From Chloranthus sessilifolius (taxonomy: Eukaryota > Streptophyta > Magnoliopsida > Chloranthales > Chloranthaceae), in contig CM037586.1 of the NCBI GenBank assembly GCA_021018995.1, positions 152,934,060-152,998,059 of the forward strand: a stretch of DNA of 64,000 nucleotides, written 5' to 3'. How positions within the stretch are numbered: position 1 is the first letter of the stretch; every line of letters starts with the position of its first letter. Positions 12,332 to 23,299 of the stretch are shown here, piece by piece. The translations under genes and the position numbers were made by a program. A model generated the notes under the pieces. It was given only the letters and a program-made list of their open reading frames with translations. It did no database searches and was not told where the DNA came from.

Positions 12332-13175
12332 ATGGAGATCGTTTTTCTTTTCAATCTTTGATACAATAGATCTTGAGATCATGGTCCTATCATCATACGG
12401 TAAGATTTAGATTTCATGTGATAGACCTCCTGAAAAGTGATTCAAAGAACCACACTTGATAATACACCCATGATCATGTGCATTTTGAGATGTGTGTCAC
12501 ATGAAATCAAAGTATGACCATTTGATTATAGGCTCATGATCTCAAAATCTATTATGTCAAAAATTTGGATGAAATGATCTCCATCAAGTAGTCTCAACCA
12601 CGGTTCAAATGCAGGAACTTATGCACTGTTGACGGCTTTGAAAGATGGTGGAGATCATTTTTTATTTCAAACTTCAACACAATAGATTTTAAGATCATGG
12701 TTCACCATGAGACAGTATTATTTAATTTCATGTGCTAGACCACCCGAAAAGTAGTTCAAGCATAACATTTGATGTACGCCCATAATCATATTCCTTTTTG
12801 AGAATAAGTGTCATGTGGAATCAAAATTTAAACCTTTGATGATACATTGATGATCTCAAGATCTATTATGTTGAATATTTGGATGAAAATGATCTCTATC
12901 GTGTGTTAAATGAGATGATAGAGATCTTTTTTCGTCTCAATCTTAGATAAAAATAAATCTTGAGATTATGGCCCCACCATCAAACAGTAAGATTTGGATT
13001 TCATATGACAAACCTCTTGAAAAGTGATCCGTGAACCATATTTTATTAGCCTCATAATCATGTTCCTATGTTGGGATGTGCACCACGAGAAATCAAAATA
13101 TGACCGTCTAATGGTAGGCCCATGTGTAAGATATATTATGTTGAAATTTTGGATGAATGAAAATCCGTCTCATAT
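12332..13175. repeat. Three tandem cores of the Mutator-like foldback family
   Basis: Three successive palindromic cores, at about 12332-12600, 12640-12895 and 12905-13175, each run GAGATC, CTTGAGATCATGG, CATGTG and then the inverse words TCATGATCTCAAGATC and GATCTCCATC. They lack the GAGTACC ends of complete copies. Head-to-tail arrangement suggests local amplification inside the Helitron. Confidence 0.6.
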
Positions 13176-13679
13176 AAATTCAAAAAGAGAAATGGGAAGA
13201 TGCATCTGAATGAAGGCGTAGAGTGCTGCATCCGGATGTCATATCAAATGCCACGTGACATAATCAATCCACAACAACACCCGTTTTGAGTTGATCAATC
13301 TGGACATGACTTTAAAAAATTTAACTATTTGGCCTCCATTTGATGAATCAAAGATAAAGTGACCTCCAAACCAACTTAGTCCATTGATTTTGAGTACCTT
13401 TGAGCAAATTTTTTATGTTGATTATGCATCCGATCATATGTCCATTTTTTTGTATAGTACTTGATCAATCATTAGATTACAACTTTTAAATCAGACGGCT
13501 CAGATTGTATTTTCACATGGCATAATTTTCCAAAATATCAAGACTTTCTTTTAAACTAAGTGCAAGAGCTAATTGCTGTGGTGCAAGTAATGGCTCCATC
13601 AGATTTTATGTTAGACCACGGCTCTCTCTCTCTCTCTCTTTCTCTCTTTCTCTCATAGGGTTCTTAGAGAACTTTCTTT

Positions 13680-13975
13680 TTGTGATAAGGTATTTTTATT
13701 TTCAACTCTAAGAATCTCAAAATTTTGGTCCTAGCAAGAGACTGTCAGATTTTGATGGTATGCCCATGATGTTAAGACCACCCCTTATGCTTGAGCGTGA
13801 TATAGGTCATGTGATTTTAGAGTCATATTTTAAATTAGTGTGTCATGTGGAATAAAATTATGATTGTCTACTGATATGCCCATGATTTCAAGATCAACTT
13901 TTTTTAAAGATTGGGATAAAAAAATATCTCCATCCTATGATTCAAAGCGATCAATGCATGGAGGTTAGATAAGGC
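13680..13975. repeat. Further diverged foldback core
   Basis: The same word order as the neighbouring cores (CATGATGTTAAGACC then the inverse near 13880-13905, ending in a CTCCATCCTATGATTCAAAGCG variant of the family). A CT-rich microsatellite at 13622-13655 lies just before it. Confidence 0.45.
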
Positions 13976-14036
13976 CATATTCGGTAGAAATTTTGGGGTA
14001 AATTTTTTTATTTTACTTTCCATGGGGTGGTTTTAA

Positions 14037-15016
14037 GGGCCTGTTTGGATATAAACATGGGAAATGTGAGAAAGTAAAATAATATTCCTATATTTTTTCA
14101 TAGATATTTAAGTTGTAGGAAACCATGTTATTCCTTTATTTTTCGCTGTTTGGATAACCGCATTGCTAGTTGGGAAAATACAGGATTAACCAAATCCTGT
14201 GTTTGGATACATAAACAGGAAATTGTAGGAAAATAACATATCCTAACAAAAAAAATAGCCAAATTACTAAAAAATTGTATATGTATTAAGTTTTTTTTTT
14301 CTCTTTATATATATTACTGAATTGCTCTAGTGGTAGACTTGGTGCTTTGTTAAGGTTAGGTTCTAGGTTCAGGCATTGTTATATGTAATAAATTGTTTAT
14401 TTTTTAAAATTAATTATACTAGAGCATATACATCATATATGTGAGTATATAGCTCTACAACATATATGTGAGTATATAGCTCTACAACATAATAGAGCCC
14501 CTTGTGAGAGAAATCTTTCCAAAAATAAGTCTGTGCAACACCTAAATAGCTAGATGGAGGGGAGCTTAAAAATAGGCCAAAATTGTGGGATTTAGTTAAA
14601 CAAAATCAAAGAAGAAATATTTGTTCCTCTGATTTTTGGGGATGTGTGCCATATAGAATCAACATCAGACCGTCTGATAGGGGCATCGTGATCTTAAGAT
14701 CTATCATGAGGAAGATTGAAAAAAAAAAAAAAAAAAATCTCGCTCCATCGTCTTATTCAAATCAGTCAATGATTTTTGCCCGTGAAAAAGTTTTGTGGTA
14801 TTATGAGAAGAGTCATACGGATGAGAAGTCTGAAGGTTCGGAAGATAGAAAACCGAGGGACCCCCTCGGCATTTCTTCTCGAATTTTGACGAAAAATGTG
14901 AAGATAATTTCTGACCCTTTGGATGTCATCCAAACAACGGGAATTTCGGTAATTCATTTGCCGCATATAAGTTTTCCCTTATTTCCTCTTGTTTCCCTTG
15001 AAACCATACAGACCCT
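14037..15016. mobile_element. Terminal-inverted-repeat element of about 980 bp
   Basis: The ends are GGGCCTGTTTGGATA and, inverted, AGGGTCTGTATGGTTTC. Such termini are common in plant hAT and PIF-type MITEs. The interior contains a half core of the Mutator-like foldback family (14620-14770) and a segment near 14325-14390 with weak resemblance to a tRNA-type promoter. No transposase frame is present. Confidence 0.45.
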
Positions 15017-15100
15017 AAAAGGAAATCACAGGAAGTTCCAAAAGTAAAATTTAAAGTCTAATTTTAAGCAAGAGATATTTTAGGAGATATTAAATAAAGA

Positions 15101-15486
15101 GAGCCATTACTTGCACTCTGCTTTTTATAGGTTAAAAAAAGACTTTATATATAGGGACATGTGACATGTGAAAACGCAATCTGGGTCGTCTGATTTAAAG
15201 TTCATGATCTATAGATCCTTAGTGGATAAAATTGGCATGAAATATAATCTTTATCATGTGATTAAATATAGTCAAAGACTATTATTTGATTCAACGGTTG
15301 ATAACAATAGATCATATGATAAATATCGCGTTTTGCTCCAATCTTATTCACTAAGAATCTATAAATCATGAACTTTAAATCAGACGACCTAGATAGTATT
15401 TTCACGTCACATGTCCCTAAAATACAAAGTCTTCCTTTAACTTCGGTGCAATCACTTAAATATCGTGTGCAAGTAATGGCTCCATA
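15101..15486. mobile_element. Foldback element with GAGCCATTACTTGCAC ends
   Basis: The left arm (GAGCCATTACTTGCAC, then GGGACATGTGACATG, then GTCGTCTGATTTAAAG) is repeated in inverse on the right, ending GTGCAAGTAATGGCTC at 15470-15485. A related right end lies at 13600-13615, so this is a second multicopy family. No clear target duplication was found. Confidence 0.55.
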
Positions 15487-15814
15487 AATAAAACGGTGGA
15501 GTGATTTTAGGAGATATTTATTATTCCGGGTTCTTAGGCTATTTTTTTTTTCCTCACTTAAACGTCTAATTTTAAGTAAGATCAATTTCACGAGATATTA
15601 AATAAAATAGTGGAGTAATTTTAGGAGATATTTATGAAATAAAGGAAAATGTCTTGCAATGAAATAAAGATTTTATTTTCTTTATTAAATTATAGGGGCA
15701 TAAAAGAAATTATTTTAGGAATAAATTAGGTTAATAAAGGATATTTGTTCTAAAACTTATAGAAATACAAAATTAACATAAAAGAGAATTATTCGTGCTT
15801 TTAAATAGTAAAGA

Positions 15815-16748
15815 TATATAGGAACAAGGGTTTATATTTATATAAGATTTCTGTCTGATTGCCCACGCAAAGTCATGTTCCGGGTAGGATTAGTCGGCGC
15901 GTGAGTTTGGGATTATCGGAAGTTATGAAAAAAAATAAAAAAACATAAAAAATCATGATGTTGCGGGTAAGTATGTCTGCTGCCTTTTATTGACCGTTGT
16001 TACGCTTAAACAGAGAATTTGGAAGATCACAAGTCACGTGGTATGATTAATTTAAAATAAATCTCATTTTTGATTGATCAGTCGGGACATGTGCTTTTAA
16101 AAAAATAAATTAATTTTTAACCTTTTTACCCTCCCTCTGAAAAAATAAGTTATAAGTTAAAGAGTCCTTACATTAGTCACCCAGCATTTAAACCTTATGT
16201 AAGTGTCATCATTACATGCCACGTGACATGATCCTAAAATACTCATGTTTTGGATTTATGTGCCACACTGCATGTGATCTATCTAAAATTAATGACATTA
16301 AAAAAATATAGTCTTATATTAAGTTCCACCCAACATATTTAATGTATTAAATTTTTTCTGACTTCGACCACATTTTAATTAGTAGAAAAGATATTTTTTC
16401 AAATTAATTTATTCTTTTGAGTGATGAATGTGATGGATCTTGTGTATGTTGCCTTGACACTTAATCTTTGAATTAGGTGCTACTTGGCATTCAAAAGACA
16501 CTTGCACAACGTTCAATGCTATGCAGGAGCATAGGGTATCCACTTTCACATATCTATATATATAATATCTGGATATCCGGGCCTTTTAGAGCACCCACTT
16601 AATCTCAGCTTAATCTCAGGGGCACATGAGTACCCCAAATTAAATATAATTCCCTAGGATGGCCTCAGAAAAGAGAGGATTCAAACTCAGCTCTCCTACT
16701 TTTTGAAGCAAATACCTAGCCAGCTCGCCTAATCTCTTGAGGTTGCCG

Positions 16749-16750
<2 letters not shown>
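15815..16750. other. Stretch without a gene
   Basis: AT-rich sequence with no supportable coding region. At 16650-16745, read on the minus strand, a segment with GCTGGCTAGGT and GAGTTTGAATCC weakly resembles boxes A and B of a tRNA-derived promoter. This could be a SINE remnant, but the match is too loose to call. Confidence 0.3.

Positions 16751-16800
<50 letters not shown>
16751..16800. repeat. (TA)25 microsatellite
   Basis: Uninterrupted TA dinucleotides, directly abutting foldback M2. Confidence 0.95.
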
Positions 16801-16803
<3 letters not shown>

Positions 16804-17102
16804 GGTACAGTGAGCATGAAACAATGGTCCACGTGGAGCTCTATGTGACACTAGAACATTGTTTTAGTAATTCGGATGCATTGTTTAGATAAATTTTTTC
16901 TATAATCTAAATTTCAAGGCTAAAACATAACATGGTAGAGATGAATTTTTGAATTTTTTTCTAAAGATGAAACGAGAAAAAGAACCTTTTGCTCTAAGTC
17001 GCACCAAAACAGTGTTGAGTCCTAGGTGGAGCTTTACGTGGACCGTTGAGCACACTCATCGTGCCCCAACAGGGCACACAATCTTTCGTGTGTATGTGTG
17101 TG
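16801..17102. mobile_element. (TA)n-anchored foldback element, copy M2
   Basis: Starts at the end of a (TA)25 tract and stops at TATATATA (17103-17110). It contains the family words CCACGTGGAGCTC near the left and AGGTGGAGCTTTACGTGG near the right in inverse sense, and the internal GATGCATTGTTTAGAT motif shared with M3 and M4. Confidence 0.55.
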
Positions 17103-17110
17103 TATATATA

Positions 17111-17822
17111 AGGAAAAGGGTTCCGTTCTCCATTGGAGGACGGTAAGCATCCTTCAAGATCCTACATGGAGCTCCGTGTGACACTCGTAACACTATTATA
17201 GTGTCACATGGAGCACGTGCATAACTTGAATCATCTTTAAAAAAATATATATTTGGAAATTCATCTTTATCGATTACCATGCATGTTTTTAGAAATAAAT
17301 TTTGAACAGTTAAAACCAGTCCAAGTTTGACTTGTGCTTCAAAAAAAAATTTTGAAATAATTTTTTTTAAAAATTAATCTAAACAATGCACCCATACTCC
17401 ACGTGGCACCCAAAATGTGTTTTGAGTGCCACATGGAGCTTAGGGCTGTCAACGGGCCGAGCTTCAGCCTGGCCCGGCCCAAATGGGCCACGTTCGGGCC
17501 CAATTTTTTTGTATTTCAGCTAAACAGGCCGGCCTCTGGCTCTAAAGTGTCCGACCCGAACCCGGCCGTTTAACTTGAATCTTTTTTTTAAATGCCCTTT
17601 AAAAAACTATATGCCTAGCTCGGCCCAAATAGCTAATCGGGCCAGGTTCGGGCTATGGATTTCATAAAGGGCTCAACCCGGCCCAGCCCGATTAACTATT
17701 CGAGCCGGGCTGGGCCAAATTTTTAAAAAAATTTTTAAACGGGCCGGGTGAAAATCTGACACGAACCCGACCCATTGACACCCCTAATGGAGCTCCACAA
17801 ATATCTTGGAGAACGGTCACCA

Positions 17823-17826
<4 letters not shown>
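17111..17826. mobile_element. (TA)n-anchored foldback element, copy M3, split by a hAT MITE
   Basis: Lies between TATATATA (17103-17110) and an AT tract (17827-17873). The left arm carries CCATTGGAGGACGGT and the right arm CTTGGAGAACGGTCACC, with GTGGAGCTCC-type words inside both. The body matches M4. A 346-bp hAT-type MITE with a perfect target duplication splits the right arm. Confidence 0.6.
17441..17786. mobile_element. hAT-type MITE with perfect 8-bp target duplication
   Basis: The ends are TAGGGCTGTCAACGGG and, inverted, TAGGGGTGTCAATGGG. ATGGAGCT occurs directly before (17433-17440) and after (17787-17794). The interior is GC-rich with repeated CGGCCCG/CGGGCC words. No coding sequence. 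Related copies lie at 38013 and, more decayed, at 19346. Confidence 0.88.

Positions 17827-17873
<47 letters not shown>
17827..17873. repeat. (AT)n microsatellite
   Basis: Continuous AT dinucleotides between foldback M3 and the left end of the Pack-CACTA element. Confidence 0.95.
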
Positions 17874-17875
<2 letters not shown>

Positions 17876-17904
17876 CAGGACTATAAGGACAATGGGCTCT
17901 ACAA

Positions 17905-18090
17905 AAAAATAGAACCTACGCCGCCATCGGCGTAGAGCTCTCTAGCCGTCGGTAAAAAGAAACGCTGACAGCTTCAGACCAACGGCAATATTTTAGTGGG
18001 CGAATACTTACGCCGACAGCTGAAGCCGTCGGCATATAGTTGGGGCCCAACGCTGACGACTATAGCCGTTAGCATAGGCTGCAGCCGTCA
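17905..18090. repeat. Left subterminal repeats of the CACTA element
   Basis: Short inverted and direct words GCCGTCGG, CCGACAGC, GCCGTTAG and GCCGTCAG recur about every 20-35 bp. The right end (28545-28600) has the matching GCCAATGG, CAGCCGTTAG and GAAGCC words. Confidence 0.6.
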
Positions 18091-18318
18091 GTATAAGTGT
18101 TTTTTTATAAAAAAAAATTAATAATAATATGTATATATATTAATTAATTTCCCCAACTCACTAGTAGCTCAACTATCTTCTGATGATTATTTTCAACAGC
18201 TAGGCCACCAAAATATGTGGCCATATTATATTATTATGAATATAGTCCCTTTATCAGCAGGTAAAATCTAATAGATAATAAATATGCATTAAACAATTAT
18301 AAAATCCTGTACACTTAC

Positions 18319-18592
18319 AGTTTGGTGAAGAACCCTTTCGTACTTTCCAACAACCGCCAGCATCGACTAACTCACTCAATGTTAAAGGTATGAGATCACC
18401 CATTGAAATAATTGCTCCAACTTGTGATACAGCTTCTGCGGCAAGTTCAGCGGCTTTGACTACAACATCCAAATAAGCAGCTTCCACTCTATTTCTGGCA
18501 GCCTCCTTTGCAGCAACAATAACTGAACTCGAACTATTTATTTTGCCTTTTCCCTTCAAAATTGATGCATGAGTGACTCTTCCCAAAATTTT
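18319..18592 (-). pseudogene. Captured exon resembling G2484-1 (Agenet-family) proteins
   Basis: Read on the minus strand from an acceptor (TACTTTAG) to a GTAAGT donor. The peptide contains AAKEAARNRVEAA, VVKAAELAAEAVSQVGAI and SMGDLIPLTLSELVDAG. This is the conserved alanine-rich segment found in the large plant nuclear protein family around Arabidopsis G2484-1. The usual residues between RVEAA and the next helix are shortened, so the fragment is internally deleted. The family assignment is from memory of that motif; the function of the family is poorly known. Confidence 0.5.
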
Positions 18593-19099
18593 CTAAAGTA
18601 CCCAAAATAAAAATTACATAAAAACCATTCATTCTGTCAAATTATTTATATACAAATAAGGGACCGGTATTATTCATGGCAGGCAGTGGTCAGCAAATAA
18701 AAACTCCTTTTGGATACAAAAGACAGAATATGTGACAATGCCAAGCTGGTGAATCACATCATGTCTACAAGAAGGTGCAACCTCGGCTTTGACCTCACAA
18801 TATTTTCATCAAGGTGTCTAATCCACTCCAAAAGCCTCCACTATTTCCACTTCCACTTAAGCTGTTGCAGGCACTGATGATTACTCATTTCCTATCTCTA
18901 GAGCTTTTCTGCTTCTCCTGTAATTGCTAGTTTCTTCGGAACAGGTTTTTTCCTGCATGATAGGGACCATTGAAAACAAAAGAGGATGATAAATAGATTT
19001 GAAAACACCTTTCTAAATTTACTAATAACCACAAAAAACACTTCATGAATATATATTGCAAAGAAAAACTAATGAGTAGTAACGATTTCACACATTCAC

Positions 19100-19326
19100 C
19101 TCAACATGACCAATGAGGTATGAGAGAGTTCTCTTTGCAAATAAATGCTTGTTGGAGGCTGAGGTCTTCTGGCAAGCACTAATGAGGACATTAGCCATGC
19201 ATGGTTGAAATGAAAGTGAGATTGCCTCGGATGGACAGTCCAATTTGGCAAACGGAAATTTAATCCTATCACACACCAATCTGTGGATCACGTTAGTCAG
19301 AACTGAACTCATTACGGCAGCATCTC
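19100..19326 (-). pseudogene. Captured 227-bp exon of an unrecognised protein
   Basis: A minus-strand exon with an acceptor (AAATGCAG) and donor (GTGAAT) and 75 open codons. The peptide includes VLTNVIHRLV, FAKLDCPSEAISLSFQPCM and NVLISACQKTSASNKHLFAK. It reads like a helical-repeat (HEAT-like) protein, but I do not recognise the family. It is counted as coding because of the splice borders and the amphipathic composition. Confidence 0.4.
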
Positions 19327-19345
19327 CTGCATTTTAACGTGCAGA

Positions 19346-19647
19346 GAGGTGAACAACGGGTTGGGTCACCCAGTTATCTGGCCCGCCCAATCCATTTTTT
19401 TTACTCAGTCGAGCACACAAAACTTGACCTGTCAAGTAAGGTCGGCCATGGAGCATCCAACCCGAGCTTTGGGTCAGCTGAGGTCGATCAATGGTCCAAT
19501 CAGGCAAAAATCTGCCCAACCCAAAAGTTCATATAAAATATAAAGGGTTTAGGGGGTTTATGAGATTTTGAATGGCCAACCTGACCTGGCCATTCAGGTG
19601 GGGTCAGATCAAGTATAGACCATTGACCCAACCCAGCCCATTGGCAG
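19346..19647. mobile_element. Decayed hAT-type MITE (GGGTTGGGT family)
   Basis: The ends GTGAACAACGGGTTGGGT and, inverted, GTGCTGCCAATGGGCTGGGT pair imperfectly. The interior is rich in ACCCAACCC and TGGCC words, as in the MITEs at 17441 and 38013. No clean target duplication. Confidence 0.45.
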
Positions 19648-20127
19648 CACAAACTTCAATTCCTATTCTAAGAATTGAAAAACTAACCAGCAGCGCGACT
19701 CTTCTCCTCTCCTAACTTCTCAATCTTATCCCAGGTAAAATCTTGGAATGCATCCGAAGCTTGCAGTTCAGCACAAATCATCAATGCTAGACAATCAATG
19801 CATCCATGTTGGGCTTTGGAAACTACAGACACAGGAGGAATTGAAATCATCAGTCTATAATAGGAATACTCTTATCAGTATGAAAACATGGTTCAAAATA
19901 TCGGAAAGCACTGGATTTTTTCCCGTATAAACCGCTACTGGATGAATCAGGGATGGTATATCCCTGTGAACATATAGGATATATATCACCTGGTATTTAA
20001 AAAATACGGAATCCCTGGTGGTATTTTGCAGTGTTTTCAACATTTGGGAGTCCTGGAGTTTTAAACCTTCCTAGAAACACAGAAAAGAAAACTTAGTTGC
20101 TTACCTTCATCAGCATCCAGAGAAAGC

Positions 20128-20220
20128 CACAACAATACCTTTTCCAGCAATTTATTTTGTCTCTTCCCTTCAAAATCGATGCAGGAGTGACCCTTCCCAA
20201 ATTTTTCCCACCATCAGTAA
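20128..20220 (-). pseudogene. Partial duplicate of the exon at 18540-18592
   Basis: On the minus strand, LGRVTPASILKG is followed by a GTAAGC donor near 20105. It matches LGRVTHASILKG of the G2484-1-like exon almost base for base for about 55 bp, then diverges. This points to a small internal duplication within the CACTA element. Confidence 0.4.
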
Positions 20221-20281
20221 TGAAAGGTCCATTAGACCAGAGTCATAAAATTTATTCAACATCTTATAGACTACAGTATAC

Positions 20282-20488
20282 CTCAATGCTGCGAAGAACT
20301 TTAGAATGCCCTTTTGATCTTGCCAAATCTAGAGTAGTCTGACAATCATCATTCATTATTAAAGGATTTGCTGAAACATTCAAAACCCAGTCATCCATTA
20401 AAATAATACCAAAAACATAATAATGAATGTTGATCCATTAAAATAATACCAAAAACATAATAATGACAATACAAAGTTATGGACAGGC

Positions 20489-20556
<68 letters not shown>

Positions 20557-20678
20557 CTCAATAGAAAGTTTATCTAAATTAAGTTGTTCTGATATACCTT
20601 CATAAGAAAGAAGTAAGCTGACAACTTGGTCAAGGCCCCTTTTTGCAGCATGATGTAAAGGAGTTCCCCCATGAGATC
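20282..20678 (-). pseudogene. Captured XBAT35-like E3 ligase fragment (ankyrin repeat exons)
   Basis: Two minus-strand exons. 20598-20678 encodes SHGGTPLHHAAKRGLDQVV and ends before a GTATAT donor. 20282-20370 encodes ANPLIMNDDCQTTLDLARSK and ends before GTATAC. Joined in phase (codon split 1+2), they give consecutive ankyrin repeats typical of plant XBAT34/XBAT35-type RING E3 ligases. The intron between them holds a (TA)30 tract (20494-20553). The upstream ankyrin exon and all downstream exons, including the RING domain, were not found, so no ligase can be made. Confidence 0.6.
20494..20553. repeat. (AT)30 microsatellite in the captured intron
   Basis: Continuous AT dinucleotides between the two ankyrin exons. 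Confidence 0.95.
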
Positions 20679-22069
20679 CTAGGTACATAACAATAAATGA
20701 TGGATTTAGATTGATCAAGACTAATGTTGTCTTACTGTTGATTACTTAAAGAAAAAGCTGAGAATAAATTTCAGAACACATGTAGGTTTACATATTTACA
20801 GAAGAATGCAATGAAGAGCTGAGTAGGAGATCAATAGATTCTGGAATAAGCCTGTGCAAGAGGGAAATTGTGTGAATATACAACATTTCTGGGGAGTACC
20901 CTGCAACTTGATTTGTTAACATTTGTATTGAGCATCCAAAACTGTTTCAGAAGCACTTACACTTTTGTATAAAAACGACATAAGCTAATTGAATAAGAGT
21001 TTTGACCCCTATCACCATTGACTGATGTAGTGAATGATACCAACTCTTCTGTCCATTTATAGGCACAAGACAGTTGGCCTCCATCATTGTGTGAGCTACA
21101 GGACACATACAAATGGAGAACAAAAAAGGTGAAAAACAATAATATTGTCCATAATATTCCACAAAATTTAAGAAAAAACCATTATCCTTCATAAGTAAGG
21201 GATTAAAAAACTGAAATGCTATTCTATTAGATTTGCACTTTTCTTAAGGGATCTCTGTTGCTGGAAACATAATATTGGGGAATAACTATTTCCTAAAGAA
21301 CCTTTCATCTTTGCCCACCTCGCTATTTATTTCCCTTTTCCTACTGAGGGAGATATGACGTACCACCAAATTTTAGAGAAACTGATATTCACCATGCCAA
21401 AGTGCTTTTGTTAGGTTCTTTCTGTACTCAGGTATACTTCATGCATATATTTTTATCAATTGTTCATTTTCTTTTCAGATTTGTAAATCTATTTCCTTTT
21501 TGCAGAAATAACTCGATTAAATAAAGAAATGCCAAATTGCAAAATTAAATCCAACAGTATTTTGCTAGAGTTTTCACCTTATTTTACTTAATTTCTACTT
21601 ACCTAGCCCCATTACTTTCGAGCTGCATGATAGTTTGCCAAATCATAGAGATGAAAATTTCATTTACTGATCAAAAGTCGCGATTGTTTTTTGGGATCGG
21701 TAGAGATGAAAATTTCATTTACCGATCAAAAAAAAAAAAATCACGATTTCTTGGTTAAATTTTTTCAAATTTATCTCTTGTCTACTTATTCCCAAACCCC
21801 AACTTGGTGACTATGACCAAGAGGAGTAATTGGTGTTGAACAACAACATCAACCTCAATGCAGATGAGACTATCTATTATGTTTAATTGACTATGACCAA
21901 GAGGAGTAATTGGTGTTGAACAACAGCATCAACCTTAAGGGGAATCAGCAATGTAAGAAGTGAGAATAGCTGCCATTTGTTTGGGTTTTGTCATACCTTT
22001 TGAGCCAAGAACAACATCAGGAACATAAAAGTAAACCAAAGGTCAAGAGATGATCAGAAATCGGCATAC

Positions 22070-22650
22070 CCTGACAAGAGGTTCGGAAGCCTCACTTTCA
22101 TACTCTTGCGAATCTGGTGAGCAAGGGTGTCCACCAACGCTATTCTACCAAGCTTGCTTTGAGGGGCTCCAGTTAGTATAGATCTTAGACTTTCACTCTT
22201 AGCTTGCCAAGCAGTTTCCAAAGAGTTTTCAGAGCCAGATTGTGCTGAAGAAATAGCAACAGATTGCCCAATCAGAGCAACCCGTGGGATATTAGATGAG
22301 CTACGTGGTCCTCGGTTTTAATAGAAGTGCCTGAACAGCAGCAAGGGTTTTTTGGTCTGTAGCGGCTTGATCTATTTTACTAATGACACCAATCGTTCTG
22401 GTACCTAAAATCAACAAAATAAGGCTAAATCACTAATTGAGGGGGGGACAGGCTATTACCAAATGCGCATTCCAAAAATCATAATGCATTGTATAATTGG
22501 TGCACAAAGACGATAAGATCAACTGTAATTACCATCAGTATCAAATTCCTTGGCTAGCCTAAGGGCTCAAGATGATGAAATCTCCGCAGCCTGGGCAACA
22601 GGTATTATAATCAGCAAGATTGCATCATTGTGTTCAGCATAATTATTAAT
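22070..22650 (-). pseudogene. Captured DRP2-type dynamin GTPase fragment, broken
   Basis: Two minus-strand exons. 22533-22650 encodes NNYAEHNDAILLIIIP and AQAAEIS, then has a TGA where the family has an arginine codon, then ALRLAKEFDTDG. 22070-22404 continues with [45 protein letters not shown] and [16 protein letters not shown]. This is the G4 region (SKID, the TKxD equivalent) and the following segment of the GTPase domain of plant dynamin-2A/2B. One extra base after LLL shifts the frame. Both exon borders are proper GT/AG, so the piece was taken as genomic DNA, not as a processed transcript. Confidence 0.75.
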
Positions 22651-22989
22651 CTGGAAGAAGGATCATTTATAAAATTAGCACTCATGCAATGAGCTATTTA
22701 GTCTGCATCTGCATTAAAACAAATCTCAGTCAAACAAAACAATTAGCGAGAAAATAACTTAACTAATTATGATATCTAATACAACTAAAATTCCAACACA
22801 TAGGGAGGAGAAGAAATTATGTCATTTAAGATTCTCAAGCATGATAATTAAATTATGTTCAGTTCCCAACCATAGAAACTTGACTTCCCTCCACACCCTA
22901 AAATTCTTTAGAGATCCAAGGTTGCATGCATTCTCATTCAAGCTTGGAAAGGCATATGCAATCACCTCACACCATAGGTTGGATGTCAT

Positions 22990-23265
22990 CTAGTCCTGGT
23001 AAAGGCACTTTGTATGAAGACCATGACCATTTAGATGGGGAAGTATTCATGGATGCCGATTGAGCCAGATCGGTCCCTAATAGAAGGTCAACAAAGGTCA
23101 ACAAGGGGATATGTCACATTTCTTGGGGGTAACCCTCTTAAAAAAAGCCAAAAGAAACATGTGGTCTTAAATTACAGCGCTGAAGCGCAGTCTGAAGGTG
23201 CCCAAGAAGGAATATGGCTATGGTTCATATTATTGGATCTTGGAATATGAGTTCGATAATGGTTT
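22990..23265 (+). pseudogene. copia RNase H remnant
   Basis: PGKGTLYEDHDHLDGE is followed by FMDAD, a stop, NRRST, then YVTFLGGNP and SAEAQSEG. These are the RNase H landmarks of copia Pol. Stops and a short internal duplication show it is dead. It lies in plus orientation, opposite to the captured host fragments. Confidence 0.65.
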
Positions 23266-23299
23266 GGCCAACATGACTCGATAACAGTTTCAAATCAGG

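Larger units (their letters stand above)
12256..15814 (-). mobile_element. Probable non-autonomous Helitron
   Basis: Read on the minus strand, the element starts TCTTTACTATTTAAAAGC at 15814. It ends with a perfect hairpin, two copies of the self-complementary octamer GCACGTGC around a 3-base loop (12267-12285), seven bases before CTAG at 12259-12256. A 5' TC, a 3' hairpin near CTRR and insertion between A and T are the Helitron hallmarks. No Rep/helicase is present. The interior is largely Mutator-like foldback cores and two larger inverted-repeat elements. The left (3') terminus is the stronger of the two; the 5' end is inferred. Confidence 0.55.

Noticed and set aside
14321-14390. Possible tRNA or SINE (TAGTGGTAGACTTGGTGC and AGGTTCAGGC)
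   Set aside because: No cloverleaf could be formed and the B box is poor. It lies within a larger inverted-repeat element.
20398-20718. 106-codon minus-strand open frame as one protein
   Set aside because: It reads through a (TA)n tract as YIYIYI. Only the first part is a real ankyrin exon ending at a GT donor.
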